This document shows positions 1 through 11,274 of a DNA stretch of 64,000 nucleotides, one piece after another. The stretch is from assembly GCA_031002005.1 (NCBI GenBank), contig CM061920.1:54166610-54230609 (forward strand), read 5' to 3'. The notes under the pieces were generated by a model. It was not told the DNA's origin, searched no databases, and was given only the letters and a program-made list of their open reading frames with translations. The position numbers were made by a program, and so were the translations under genes. The stretch's first letter is position 1, and each line of letters starts with the position of its first letter. This DNA comes from Vandiemenella viatica (Eukaryota > Arthropoda > Insecta > Orthoptera > Morabidae).

Positions 1-140
1 ACATGTTTTCACGACACAATCCGGCTGGTCACCAGCGAACAATGCATTGCGATTGCAGCATTACACCGTGAACGTCTGTACTCTCACATGTAAACTAGAA
101 CTCGTGAGGAAAGCATAAAACTGACGTTGAAGCTGAGACA

Positions 141-404
141 ATGCCTTATGTGTTGTGTGTTAGCCTGGTGGCGTGTGTGGTCGCCACCCACGCCGAGTCC
201 CTCGCCTTGTGCCTGGCAGCTCGCAGGCCTAACAGCGCTCACAGCTCTCCTAACACCGTTTTCAATATTTTCACTATGACATTTGTCTGTCTGCTGATTG
301 CTATTTTACTTGTGCTGAAGTATTTCGGCATGACAGTAAAAAGCAACATGAAATGCACAAAACTTCGGTCGCAGGTAGAGACAATTCAATGCTGCGATTC
401 ATAG
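141..404 (+). other. Short ORF with a signal-peptide-like start (not accepted as a gene)
   Basis: An 87-codon open frame starts at 141. Its first 20 residues look like a secretory signal peptide: a short N-terminus, a hydrophobic core rich in V, L and A, then a small-residue site ending THA. A second hydrophobic stretch lies near residues 45-60. The rest is not recognisable, and no homologous domain or convincing splice donor was seen. It might be a first exon of a secreted protein or chance. Repeats surround it, and a CR1-like remnant starts directly downstream. Confidence 0.15.
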
Positions 405-409
405 CTAGA

Positions 410-655
410 ATTTTGGAGAACTCAACGCTCATACAAACGAGACAGCATGCTAAAACATCGTCCGTCCACATTTAGACCATTGCTGTGCCGTTTGGGATCA
501 CTGTCGCAAGGGACTGATTGATAGTATACAGAAAGTATAGAGATGAACTGCTCGATTCACCACTGCTTGCCTCGATTCTTAGAGAGCCTCACAGAATCGA
601 TACGTAGATTGAGCTGGGATAGTCTGACGACGTAGGTTTCGATTCAATTTAGTGG
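410..655 (+). pseudogene. CR1-like non-LTR retrotransposon RT C-terminal remnant
   Basis: Translating this stretch in mixed frames gives the typical end of a CR1/Jockey-group RT: a lysine/tyrosine-rich segment, then a degenerate version of the VQRRAARF region, then LSWDSL. The same order is seen, better preserved, at 45210-45640 and 47846-48275. Several stops and frame changes show it is long dead. The assignment rests on the order of motifs, not on an alignment. Confidence 0.5.
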
Positions 656-1039
656 TATCATGCGATTAACACCTTTCATTTACGTGTGCGACGAAATGCT
701 TTTTCCAAGCTATTTGGTTTCAAATTACAAGAGAGGTTAGGTCAGGGAAATTACGCGTACGGATCCTTGTTTGAAATCTTTCTTCATTCTACCACCTGTA
801 ATTTTTCGAATTGCAGAATGTTGGTGTAGATATTAATTGTCATATGTCCTCTAAGGACTTTATTCCGTTACATTGTCGCAAATAGTAGTTCAATTGGCCT
901 GTGTCGTAACAGGAAAAATTCAGCGTTACAGCAAATTTCACGCAACAGTCCGAGGTCTGGTATTTGTCGGGTGGGATTGCTACCCGGGAACTTTCAATAC
1001 ACATCGAGGCTCTAGACCGCTTATCCCCATTAGTTAAAT
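656..1039. other. No gene recognised
   Basis: AT-rich sequence with no ORF of interest and no repeat I can match elsewhere in the window. Confidence 0.5.
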
Positions 1040-1180
1040 CATTTCACAAACCGAATGTTGGTTGGATACTCCTAAAGGAAGCATATTCGGCCATTGGGTC
1101 AGAGGTAGGATGGCCGATTCCTTTCCTTCGGGACGCACAGCTCAACGTGGAATCTGGAACCACGGCACAGATCTTATGAA
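1040..1180 (-). mobile_element. SINE family C remnant
   Basis: The stretch around 1130-1170 is the reverse complement of the family C body (compare 9056-9260 and 24594-24800), which carries a conserved segment reading roughly ATTCCRYGTTAAACTGTAGGTCCC. The copy is strongly diverged and the tRNA-like head is not clear. Confidence 0.5.
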
Positions 1181-1508
1181 CAAACCGAATGCCGTAAAAA
1201 CTCCTGGCCGCACCGTGATTTGCGGGACAGTCATATCCACTACTCTTTCTGTCATCTTTTCGGAGGAGCTATGGTAATATTTTCTGTACCGTTCCAGGTT
1301 TTCTGCTGCCGAAGCAAGTACGAATCACTGAACTAGCAAACCACTCCTCGATCAGTTATACCATTACTTTTTCTAGAATTCGGAAGCAATCTGACGAAAG
1401 CAAGCAGAAATTTACGTACGGTAGGTTTAAATATAAGGTCGAGTTTGAGCAGCATAAGCACGGTTTGCTACAGCGTTTAAATAACTGCTAAACATGAGTT
1501 GCTGAGGT
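1181..1508. other. No gene recognised
   Basis: Unremarkable sequence leading into the tandem duplication that starts near 1509. Confidence 0.4.
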
Positions 1509-2105
1509 TACGATATTTTGGATAGCCGTGAAAATTGTTGTTTCTCATCACGAACGATTAGGGGTTCACAGGAGTTTTCAAAGTAGTTTATCAAAGCTCT
1601 GATGGTGTAATTATGTCTCGTCCAAATTATCGGGGTTGACTGGAATAAAAATCCTTTTCACTATTGTAATGCAATTAAATTAAATCACGTGTGAGTTTAA
1701 TTACTGGTCGCTACTATATAAGAGCTGATACGTTTACGAAATTTTTGATAGCCATGAAAAATGTTTCTTAGCAACCAAGGTGCGTAAGCGGAAGTGCGCG
1801 GGCCTGGCATTCCGTAGGTCGCAGGTTCGAATCCCCGTCCGTCCATCCAGGTTTCGAGTTTCCATGGTTTCCTCAGATGTCGGGATGCTTCCTTCAAAAT
1901 GCCATTCCCATTCCTTGTCAATAGTCCTTTCCTTCCTCTAATGACCTCGACATCGACGGAGCGTAAGGAGACAAAAACTATGTTTCTCTTCAGTGTATCA
2001 TTCTTTTGAAGGTTTAAGAGTAATTTATGTATTCTCTGATGATTTAATTGCGTCTCGCAGTAATTATCGTGTTTGAATGAAATATTAATCGTTTGCACTA
2101 GTAGC
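1509..2105. repeat. Diverged tandem duplication interrupted by a SINE
   Basis: The segment from about 1509 to 1734 is repeated from about 1735 to 2105. Both copies hold a GATAGCC(A/G)TGAAAA block, then TTTCTC, an A/T-rich TCTGATG block, AATTATxG and a TGGAATAAAA/TGAATGAAA block in the same order. The second copy is longer because a plus-strand SINE (1774-1978) sits inside it. The SINE therefore arrived after the duplication, or at least in only one copy. Confidence 0.6.
1774..1978 (+). mobile_element. SINE family A copy
   Basis: Family A is the commonest repeat in the window. It has a tRNA-like head with an A-box-like GTGGGTGAGCGG and a B box GGTTCGAATCCC, then a body with CCATGGTTTCCCC, TGCCGGGATG, TTCCTTCAAAAGG and GAATTCCTTCCCGTTCC. 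It ends with CCTCTAATGACCTCGACGTC, GGCGTAAAGCCATAAG and poly(A). This copy keeps the B box and most of the body, has a degenerate A box and ends in a short A-rich tail. It lies within the second unit of the tandem duplication. Confidence 0.8.
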
Positions 2106-3098
2106 ATGCCATCACATGCAATGAACCTATGAAATTACTTAACGCAACAGGAATGACGAAATGCTACCTTATTATACCAGTCGTTTTTAAAGGGCTGCAG
2201 TGAAAACATTCAAGTGCAGTACTACCAGTTTTGGAATAATTTGACTGTGATGTGACTTTTCACAATTTAAATTCATAAAATTACGGACTGTAAATAATGT
2301 AAACTCTCAACACTGAAAATAAAGAGGATTTGTCGATGATTTCCGTTTCACACTCACTGGAGTGTTTGATACTTTTTATTTTATTGTTTTAAAGTTTTAC
2401 TGAATGTGCAGAAAGTGGTTTACAACGGAAAAGACCAGTGAGTAAACCTGAGAATTTCGATTTAATATAACTGCGACGGAGCGCACGCTAGCAACTTTGC
2501 TGCACACCCGGTCTTTCCCTTCTTGTTGATTGTCGAGTGTGTTTAGTTGAGGTTATATGCGTTATTGTATCAGACTACAGCACACATGTATCGCTGCAGA
2601 ACTGATAGCAGCAACGAGTGAGTTGTTCCAACAGTTAAGTTATTCCTTGTAGGATTTTTCTGTTACAAAACACTTTTAAACAATAATTTTCCATTTCACT
2701 GCTTAATGAATAATGGCTGACAACCAAGCGCGAGACATGAGTAGTAGGCTGCCCTGCAATGCACACGCCCTGTGAATCAAGACGAACTGTCACCTCTTTC
2801 TCAAAGGCCCACGACAAAGCCTATCTACATTTTTTAATCATTGTCCCATGGATACATGCTAACGAAGAACCTCTACTATGCGGAACATGCCTTGTTTAAT
2901 ATCTGTACGTACAAGATGAATAATAATTATACTGAAAAAGAATTATTTGTTACAAACAACTAAACAAACAAAATAAAAATTAGTTATTAAAATCAACATC
3001 TGAATTTAGCAGAATGCATGTTAGATACAATTAGTTCTTTTCTACAAATTATTGCATGGAGAAGAAGGAAATACCAATAAGATAATCTCTCATTTGTC
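2106..3098. other. No gene recognised
   Basis: AT-rich sequence. Small ORFs on both strands show no recognisable domain or coding bias. Confidence 0.5.
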
Positions 3099-3290
3099 TT
3101 TAAATGCACTTTTATATCTATATATAAGGTGAAGATTAATGCGGATAGACGACAAACTTGTCTCATACCGTTTTTAACTGATGTGTGTTTCTCATGATTG
3201 TCTTCTTTGATTGTAGCCACGTGATTCTCTACAGTTTTGTAAAGTATTCTTCTATCTCGATATTCTTTAAAATTTTTAGCTCTATTGTGC
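3099..3290 (-). pseudogene. RTE-like reverse transcriptase fragment
   Basis: Read on the minus strand, the frame contains a DRRILYKTV block followed by VKNGMRQVCRLSALIFTLYID. That matches the canonical RT segment VRxGVRQGCxLSPxLFNxYIE of RTE-type non-LTR elements, with the glycine of RQGC changed to V. Only this stretch around RT motif B survives, and it breaks down just downstream. It is a relic with no intact element around it. Confidence 0.6.
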
Positions 3291-4204
3291 AGTATGAAAA
3301 CTTTTTTACTTCGTGAAGAGTTTTCCCATAACGTTATACCATATTACATGACTGAATAAAAATAAGAGAATCTCGCCTGTTTCATTAATTCCAGATCTGC
3401 TATTTGAGTAATACGTTATGTTAGGTTCCTGGTCAATATTTGTGGTATCAGCTGGATATCTGTCAACGATATCATCTGCCCTGTTTTTCCTGTTCTTAAT
3501 ACCAAAAACCTCTTAAGAGGTTCTAAAATATTTTGAATAAAATATTTTTTCTAAAAATAAAGGCTAATAATAAGAAGGGCGGGATGAGAATCAGCACTTT
3601 CATTATGGCTCATATCTATTTTAATCTTTAAATATGATAAAGTTTTGGAAAAGTTGTGACTTTAGATGAAATTTATTTCAGAAAGTATAATTGCAATGTA
3701 CACAACTGATGGTAGAGAGGGAAATTTTGGTCTGTTTTTCCGGTTGTCTGATTACGTGTCACGGAAGAACTAACGAAAGATTTATCGGAACCACATACTG
3801 TGATAGATTATGTTGTCGGTCAAGATGTAGGATACTTTTTATCCTGACAAGTTACAAATTTCATCGTGATACCGAAAAACATAAATTTTGTAATTTTCGT
3901 TTCCTGAGCATGCATCAAGGCAATTATAAAGAAAAGATTTGAACGAGTTAATAAATAATGACAGCGCATATCCCATGAGGGTTGGTAGTCCCTCATCGGG
4001 CTCCTTCCCGTGCGGTGGGCTACGTAACAGATCTGGCGAACTATATTTCAAAACAACCAGTCCGTTGTGTAATTCATATTACACAGTTTTTTTAACCTAT
4101 GTGTCACACTGCAAAACGATATCTAACACTTATTAGAATGAATCGTTTGTATCGCTTTTTTTTCTTCCTCATATTAATCAGGAAAAAAGAAAGTCTATTA
4201 TTAT
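3291..4204. other. No gene recognised
   Basis: AT-rich. The longest plus-strand ORF (3691-3942) has no recognisable motif. A short GC-richer patch near 3970-4030 is not shared with other repeats here. Confidence 0.45.
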
Positions 4205-4650
4205 AAACTAGCTTTTTTGGCAATTCATTTCTTGGCAGTTGCTTAACTAAAGACAGTTGTTATTAAACAACGCTCATAACCTTAAAAATGAAGTGCTGTT
4301 TGTTGGCTTACTGTAATAGCACTATCTCTGGACAGAGAGTATAAGAAGACATCCACATCAAACGAATATAAGTAAACAACAAGCAACTAATAATTAATAT
4401 GCAGCTTTGAAAGAAGTACATACTTTCTTTCAGTGTTCTGGCAATCAGTTTTTTCTCAATTGCTTATAACTGAATATAGTTGTTATTAAATAATGACCAT
4501 AATCCCGATTTTATATTAACATCTATGGCCGTTGTTAGTCCGATGACGAAGCTGGGCGTGTGACGTCATGCCGTGACAGCGTCGTGATCTAGCTGACCTT
4601 TTATTAGTACTGATAACTTGTTGAGAGTAGCTTTCTTAGAAAAAAATTAA
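4205..4650. repeat. Dispersed repeat E, copy 1
   Basis: This segment matches 31195-31790 in order and spacing: a CTAGCTT start, a GGCAGTT-CTTAACTAAA block followed by TTGTTATTAAA(C/T)AACGC, a TTACTGTAA-AGCA block with CTCTGGACAG, an AATAATTAATATG block, and a GGCCGT(T/A)-TTAGTCCG block followed by GACGTCA or TACGTCA. Within this copy the TTGTTATTAAA block occurs twice (near 4256 and 4481), so the repeat carries an internal duplication. No coding capacity or termini were recognised. Confidence 0.6.
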
Positions 4651-5418
4651 CGGCCTGAACCCTGGAAATGTATATAAATGCATCATAACAAAGAACGTTA
4701 CTAAAGAATGTCGAATAATAATTGGAGTAGTGCATTCTCGGTATGAGTTAGTCATTCCACCGTTTTGTTCTATGTTCCTTGAAAGTCAAGCTGTCTCGTT
4801 TAATAGTAAGAAGAAATACAATATTCCTACCAAACGTTCAATATTTAATCGTTATCACTGTAAATGGGATTCGCAGAAAGTTCTGTTTAGATTGCAGTAT
4901 TTCTACAACTCTTTTCTTATCGGCGCAGCTCTTTCTCGTGTTTATTTCCAGTCGTCTGTTACTGCACGGTGTATGAGGTGCTATGTTTTTCAGTGTTGAT
5001 AAGCCACACAGTGGAATTTACCGTTCCCCTCTACTTTCTCTTTTGGATTCTCGAAGTTGACGATACAAAGGACTGCAAAACCTAACGCAATGCGCATTTC
5101 TGCGAGATAACAGGAAACGGTTGCACAGCGCTCTCGCCTGGTAAACATCTCGCAGCCAGCCTCTAACACTTGCTCTCACGCTGTAGCACAGTGCCTGGTA
5201 ACTGGATATTCGATCTCCAGTCTTCTCCACCAAATTTCTGTTTTCCGTCGTTTTGTCGAAGCACTTAATTTGAATATTCTGAACATAAAGGCCAAGTTAT
5301 TTTTCCGCATCTTGTATACAGTCCTCTGCCACCTCAAATCATCCTTTCGCCAACGAGAATTAAAGCACTATTGATTCGACTTCCGTTGCATTTTGTCTGA
5401 AATAACTACTTTAAAGAG
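4651..5418. other. No gene recognised
   Basis: Several overlapping small ORFs, none with a recognisable domain. No repeat match within the window. Confidence 0.4.
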
Positions 5419-5643
5419 CTTGACGGAGCAGAGAGATAACGCTTTGGGTTCCCAATCAGGAGGTCACCTGTTCGAATCTCCTTCCGATCACCTAGAGTTC
5501 GATTTTTCACGGTTTCCAGGTTAATTTCTGCAAAAGGCAAATGCAGTTGTGCAGAATTCCTTCTCGTTCCTTGCCCCCACTCCTTTCACGCCTCTAATTA
5601 CCTCAATGTCGATAAGGCGTACAGCCTTAAAAAAAAAAAAAAT
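5419..5643 (+). mobile_element. SINE family A copy with poly(A) tail
   Basis: This copy has a tRNA-like head with a diverged B box (TGTTCGAATCTCC near 5470), a body with TTTCACGGTTTCC and GAATTCCTTCTCGTTCCTTG, and an end with CCTCTAATTACCTC and GGCGTACAGCC running into about 14 A residues. The TGCCGGGATG part of the body is rearranged. Confidence 0.8.
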
Positions 5644-6644
5644 TAAAGTACGCGTTGTTAAGTTCTCCAAAACTTCTTCAAAAAAGCTATTTTTATGGAT
5701 TAGCAGTAGATACTGCGCGATGACACACGGAGTTCACCTACAGGAACAAAACTGGTGCCTATCACAGTACCTGTGTAAAAAGAATAACAGGAGAATTTTG
5801 TCTTTCCTGAACCTGCGGCAGCAGAAAATTCAAAAACAGATTTACGTAGACCTACAGTTTCCATTACCTTTATCTCTGAAGAATATTGTTTTACAGTTGC
5901 ACCACCAAACCTGATTGGATTAATGTAATTAAAAATGTTGAAGAAATCTGCCACACATGATGCCCCTTACAGTAAGGTCGAAACCCGTCTGGGGGTTAAA
6001 AAAATGTTCACCACAACAATTATTGGTAAATGGATTTTATTTATAAAATCTACCGTCCAACAGTTACGGAGAAATAGTTTACAACCAAAGTAGTATTACA
6101 CAAATTGTTTTGCAGTTCTACAATTTCCGATTGCCCTGGCGTGAATCTCAGTAGATGGAACCAGCTGGGTTCAACTATCGAAACTAAACGTGTGGAGCTG
6201 TCCAAAACATCGGTGATATCTCACTCACTAGTGCGAGAATTTCTGCTCTTGGAACGAAACTGATGAAATCAATCGCACCATCTTCGGCGTAGGGTAATTC
6301 TTAGGGAGTATAAAACAAAGCCCTGCATCGGTCAGTTTCGTCCTATCGCCGTTATAAGTGCGATTTTTGGCGACCAGTATTTGTACTAATGTTTCCTCAA
6401 GTCAGATCCAACTATGTATAGTCATGGATTATTCTGAAGGAAACACCTTTTTGAGGCTAGTAATTTTTTTAGTCCGATATAAAACACATTTCTAGCCATT
6501 GAAATTACGAAGCAGATACTGTAAAGATGTTATGTTATAAATTTTTGTGCCCAACATATCCTTTCGTGACGAATAACTTTTAACTCCGATATCGAACACA
6601 TTCCTATCCTTTAAAGAAGCAGAGGGGAGATTTTCAAAGACTCT
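5644..6644. other. No gene recognised
   Basis: The plus ORF starting at 5549 is largely SINE read-through. The remainder is AT-rich with no family match. Confidence 0.4.
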
Positions 6645-6772
6645 TAACCCGTACTTCATCTCTCGCAAAGTTTGTTTTGTGAATTACGCGAGAATGCTTC
6701 CGCGGTTGGAACTTGAACGTTGAACTGTAGATTCCTTCTAGATTACCGGATTACCATAGGTGCCTACGATAC
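6645..6772 (+). mobile_element. SINE family C body fragment
   Basis: The block with GAGAATGCTTCCGCGGTT, then GAACGTTGAACTGTAG, is the family C body (compare 9205-9245). No tRNA-like head is visible, so the copy is 5'-truncated or eroded. It directly precedes a copy of repeat F. Confidence 0.6.
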
Positions 6773-6775
6773 AGG

Positions 6776-7205
6776 CGGATTGTGCAGCCGATTAGAAACT
6801 ATGTCACCAGGTCATTGAGACCAAACAAAATTATTATTACTATTGCTTACTGTTACCCGCGAATTCGTAGGCACGGACTCAGAGTTTTATTGCTAGAAAT
6901 GGATATAAAAAGCTATAAGTTACGTAAAAGGCGTCCAGAAACCTGACTGCGAGAGAAACAAAGTCTGAACGACTAATATATGAGTAACATTACAGAGGCA
7001 CATACTACCCGTCTGTCTATTTAGTATTTAAAATTTCATCACTAAATATGTTATTTATCCTGAAAAAACGTATCCTGTGTCCTACCTAATGATACATAGT
7101 ATTTCCTTGACTAATTTCGTCAAGATCGGCTTAGCAGCTTAGTCGTGAAAACATAACAAACACAGAAAGAGACAGAGTTACTTTCGCATTTATAATACCA
7201 ATGTA
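6776..7205 (+). repeat. Dispersed repeat F, copy 1
   Basis: This segment matches two tandem units at 36530-37130 and inverted pieces at 21075-21260 and 21600-21740. The conserved 3' part runs TGTTATTTATCC, TATCCTGTGTC, ATACATAGTATTTCCTTG, TTCGTCAAGATCGG, then AACAAACA and AGTTACTTTCGCATTTATAA. A 3' end of this style is common in insect genomes, but I do not assign it to a clade. Confidence 0.65.
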
Positions 7206-7890
7206 TATTATGAAGCCATATAGCAGAAACCCGGGGGATGCTGTGTGTCATATTTCAGCAGGGAAAACGACTAAAGCATTTTTATTTCAAAACATTAATG
7301 TTTGGAGAGAAGATGATGTTAAACAATTACTTTGTTGACATTTGTATAAGTTGTGTGGAGAAATAGAGTTTATTGCGTTGAGGTGACGAGTGTTATTTGC
7401 AGTGAGTGGGCCGGCTGCAGAGTTCTGGTCTCTCTACCTGGCGCTCTGCTCGGCGGGGGGGGGTGGGGGGCTGCTTGCACAGGTCCGCCCCCGCACGTTC
7501 TATTGTGCTCTTTTTCAATTTAGCCGCATTGTATCGCCAAAAGCTTACTTTAAAGTAGTACACGCTGAAAAACACCTTTCTTGTGCGTCGGTCCGTTGTG
7601 CCGGCGGCAGCAGCTGGGATCTGGCATTGTGTAGTCTGGTTGCCTGCATCTGTCGTAATCGCAGCGGCCTTTAAACCCGGGTTTAAAGCCCCACCGTAAG
7701 TCCGCCCGCAGGTAAATTCGCGCACTCAACTTTACCTGCAATGACCGTAGCTGGAAAATTGTTACTAACGCAGACTTATAAAGCAAACCATCCATTACTC
7801 AGACAACAGGTTTCCATTCTCTACACAGGGTAAAATTCGAATAAAAATCTCGTTTGCTTTTTTAGTCTCAGTCTTCATATTATTCTAGTT
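7206..7890. other. No gene recognised; GC-rich patch with G-run
   Basis: From about 7390 to 7700 the sequence is GC-rich and includes a G-run near 7458. Overlapping ORFs on both strands there are likely composition artefacts. A CpG-island-like element is possible but unproven. Confidence 0.4.
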
Positions 7891-8128
7891 AATTTTTTTT
7901 CTTCTTATGATTTTACGCCTTGTTGACGTCGAGGTCACTGGAGGCGGGGAAAGCGTGGGGGTGAGGTATGGGAAGGAATTCTACTGTGACATTTTGAGAA
8001 ACCATCCCGGCATCCACCTAAAGTGATTTCGGGAAACCATGGAAAATTGAAAATTTGATGGCCGGACGGGGATTCGAACCCGAATACTTCAGGATGCGAG
8101 GTCATAACGTTACCATTCAGTCTCTAAC
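7891..8128 (-). mobile_element. SINE family A copy
   Basis: Minus-strand copy: a T-rich run (the poly(A) tail), then TTACGCCTTGTTGACGTCGA, AAACCATGGAAAA, GGCCGGACGGGGATTCGAAC (B box) and a degraded A-box end. The body near 7980 has small indels. Confidence 0.85.
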
Positions 8129-9055
8129 TGAAGCAATATAACTGCGTTGGACATTGACTGCAGTTATTTCTTTAACGTTTTAAATGAAAAACCGTGTGTT
8201 AACATCTGTTATTAGATAATTCTTTATTCTCAGATGCGTTTCGGCGTTACGCTGTTGAGCTACGTGAGTGAGGACCTGGTAGTATGGCTTACATATCGTT
8301 CAGGAACAGCTGTCTCTGTAGTTCCAACTATCCAGATTTAATGCTAAGGTTCCACATTCACCACTATTATTTATTGTGAACTTGACAGTTGCACTGTTTT
8401 TGCTATGGGACACAGAAACTAGTAGCGTAAAAAATCAAGAGTGGTTTAGCAAGCTCAAAAAAGTGCCACTGTGAAGTTCAGAGTCATCAGATTATGTCAA
8501 TGTTGAACCACAGCACTAAATTTGTGTCAGCGAAACTGAAGATAGAGAAAAAAAAATATAATTTGGCTAGAATAATATGAACACTGAGACACACATGTAA
8601 GAAATACTACCGAATGCCCCATACCACGAAGGTGAAAAGAGAACAAAACAATTCACTAAAAATAAACGTTAACAAAATATTTTTCATTAAAAAAAATTAA
8701 GTTATGCTACCTGAATTAATTTATTAAAATAATTTTATAATCTGGTGAAGAAATCAGGCAGAAAATTTCGGCAAGATTAACCATTTTCCAGATTGATGTG
8801 ATGTCATTTACATTAAATTTGAGTCATGAACTTCATCAATACTGTCTAAAGTGCACTATAAATCTATTGTATTCTCATGTTTGGAATGCTATTTTTTAAG
8901 AAAAAATACTACTGTACAGTCGTGACTCCGTTGAGGCCTCGAATCTAGCAGCTTCTCAGCTTGCCGCGTTCTGAATCCATTCTTCTCGAAGTCGAATGTT
9001 GCATACGGTGTTAGTATCGTTTCCATGTTTTGTAACTATGCTTTTCTCTTTAGAT
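8129..9055. other. No gene recognised
   Basis: AT-rich, with no repeat match found and no ORF worth reporting. Confidence 0.45.
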
Positions 9056-9260
9056 TGAGCAGTCTGGTGGCTCAGTGGTTAAGGCGTCTGACTGGAGATC
9101 GAAAGGTCCCCATCTCGAATCCCGGTCTCGACTGTGATTTTCAAAGGCCCTTGACACGACCTTCAACTGAAGCACAGCTTGTAGTGTAATGTGAAGTACG
9201 CCAGAACGCTTCCGCTGTTCGGATTCCACGTTAAACTGTAGGTCCCCTATGCTCGGTAGA
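9056..9260 (+). mobile_element. SINE family C copy with tRNA-like head
   Basis: The head is tRNA-like: TGGCTCAGTGGTTAAGGC (A-box region) and a B-box remnant CTCGAATCCC, spaced as in a tRNA. The body follows with TTTCAAAGGCCCTTGAC, CACAGCTTGTAGTGTAATG, ACGCTTCCGCTGTTC and TTAAACTGTAGGTCCCC. The element at 24594-24800 is the closest relative and keeps a better B box. A 3' boundary is not obvious. Confidence 0.8.
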
Positions 9261-10325
9261 ATTACCGTGTTAGGTTAGCGAGCCCCGACAATAAGTGCAT
9301 TACGCGGTGAATTGAAAACTGTCATTTGGCGGTCGAACAATCCTTCGGAATCTCCCGGCCAAGAAAGCCATACGATCTTTTGATTTGATTTCTCTACGAA
9401 TTGTTTAAATTATTCTGAGCACAAATTTTGAATTTTATTTAGTATATGGTTCCAGCAGTGTACACGGCATTTACAACTAGCCTATCGACTGGGGCTGCTG
9501 TGTTTAATTTAATTTAACTGCAAGGGAACGCATGCTCCGGTGTCAATCTTCCTACACAATTTTTTTATTATTTTTTATCTTAAATTCTTTGACATTAATC
9601 TCTCCACCCACCTACTTTAAACAGCGCGTTATTTGACTGAAGTAAATGTATTGATAGTCCAGTAAATATGCTGTAAGAGATTAATATCGATTATTGCTCC
9701 CACTTTATTGCTTTATGAATTTCTGCATTTGAGGACATGCGACTGTCTGGCGTCAACATTTACTAATATCTGGTTACATACATAAAGTTGATGTTTAGAT
9801 TCTATCCTTGCGTAAAATGAGAGGAGATTAAAGAGAAACTATGTAAAGTAGTTGCGTAAGTATGAAATGAGAGTCGTTTTATTCGTAATTTATTTTGTAC
9901 TTTTTAATAGGACGTGTCACACTTCTTCCTGCAGACTAGCCGGTATTCTTGCACAGTTTTTAAGACAGACACAGAATCAATAACGTTTAGATTAGCGTTT
10001 GGCCTGGTGACGCAATGTCCGAAAGCTGTTAAGCGGTGGTTAGCGGCGGCCACCTGGCCGGGCAGGTTGCGAGCACCTGGCGAACCTGTTGGTGCCTGCA
10101 CCAGCGGTGCCTGGACCACAACAACGAGACCGTTGTGTCTCAGTTATGGTGCAATCAACAGAAACCATCGCAAAAATAAGCTTTATGTATGTACGTCGTG
10201 ACGGACGTTCTCGACACCTGTGTAACTGTATTTATCACAGATGATGCGTAAATGGCGATGTTCTACTGGGATGCGAAAAGGGAAGTCAGGTCTGAAGTGA
10301 GACCCTTTCACTGATTTCTTACAAC
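9261..10325. other. No gene recognised
   Basis: AT-rich. The ORFs at 9914-10201 (plus) and 9904-10119 (minus) overlap antisense to each other and match no domain I know. Confidence 0.45.
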
Positions 10326-10564
10326 CGAACGTGGTAGGCGAGCGGTAACGCTCTGGCCTCACATTCGGGAGGACGTGGGTTCGAATACTCGTCCGGGCAT
10401 CCAAACCTGGATTTTCCATGGTTTCCTCAAATCACTCCAGGCTAATGCCGCGGAGCTTCCTTCAAAAGTCCATAGGCAATTCCTTCTCGTTCGTTGCCCA
10501 CAGTCCTTTCCAGCCTCTAATGACCAAGCCGTCAACAAGGAGTAAAGTCATAAGAAAAAAAAAA
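10326..10564 (+). mobile_element. SINE family A copy, near full length
   Basis: Well-preserved plus-strand copy: GTGGTAGGCGAGCGG, GGTTCGAATACTC (B box with one change), CCATGGTTTCC, TTCCTTCAAAAG, TTCCTTCTCGTTCG, CCTCTAATGACC and a tail of about 10 A. It is among the best copies for defining the consensus. Confidence 0.9.
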
Positions 10565-10597
10565 TTGTTTCAAGTGTTGTTATACAAATATTGATTT

Positions 10598-10613
10598 TTA
10601 TATATATATATAT
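10598..10613. repeat. Short (TA)n microsatellite
   Basis: About eight TA units shortly downstream of the SINE poly(A) tail. Confidence 0.8.
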
Positions 10614-10911
10614 GCCTGGAATGTTGCACTTATTTCTCTTTCCCTTCGTTTATCTCGCTGTCAGGCTGTTTCAAGCCAATGCATCCGCTTCGTTTTCTAG
10701 TTCGATAGATGAATTAGATAACTAAAACAACCCAGCATTCTCTGAGAATAACAGAATGTCCATCTAGTTTTATGCCACAGAATACAAAGACATCAATACA
10801 AACACGTCTGAATACATTATTAATGTTGTTTAATGTTTTAATTTGGAAGACTTTTTCATATTGCTAAACCTTCCCTTCATTGCAGCTTCCAGCACACCGC
10901 TGTGTTTATTA

Positions 10912-11146
10912 GTTTTGTTTCCGGTTTTATGCATCGTCAATTCCGATGTCATAACAGGCGGGAAAGGACTGGGGGCAAGGAACGGGAAGGAATTCGGCTA
11001 TGGGCTTTTGAAAGAACCATCCGGCATTCGTCTGGAGGGATTTCGGGAAACCATGGAAAAACGAAAACTCTTTGCCGGGTGGGGATTGGAACACGCGTCC
11101 TTCCGAATGTGAGGCCAGAACGTTACCGCTCACTCACGACGCTTGG
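10912..11146 (-). mobile_element. SINE family A copy
   Basis: Minus-strand copy with GGCGGGAAAGGACTGGGGGC, GGAACGGGAAGGAATTCGGC, AAACCATGGAAAA and a B box changed to GGGGATTGGAACAC. Its head still shows GAGGCCAGAACG. Two plus-frame ORFs here are SINE read-through. Confidence 0.88.
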
Positions 11147-11274
11147 TCCTTGTGTTCAGATGAATCTGTATCGCAAAGAGCTCTTCTCGCCCTCAACAAT
11201 GGCGAAATAATCTTTTTGTGTTCCGTTTCTTTGACTAATAACTAAACTAAGCTGCAACCCGAAGTTTGGATGCA

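Noticed and set aside
3960..4060. SINE or tRNA-like piece near 3960-4060
   Set aside because: Superficial GC-rich similarity only; no B box and no body.
7390..7795. Overlapping ORFs in both orientations, proline and cysteine rich
   Set aside because: GC-rich composition opens several frames at once; no domain or conserved start.
9056..9140. tRNA gene candidates at SINE heads (9056, 24594, 21325, 37905-37986, 45070-45152)
   Set aside because: B boxes are present but stems do not pair and each is followed by a repeated SINE body.
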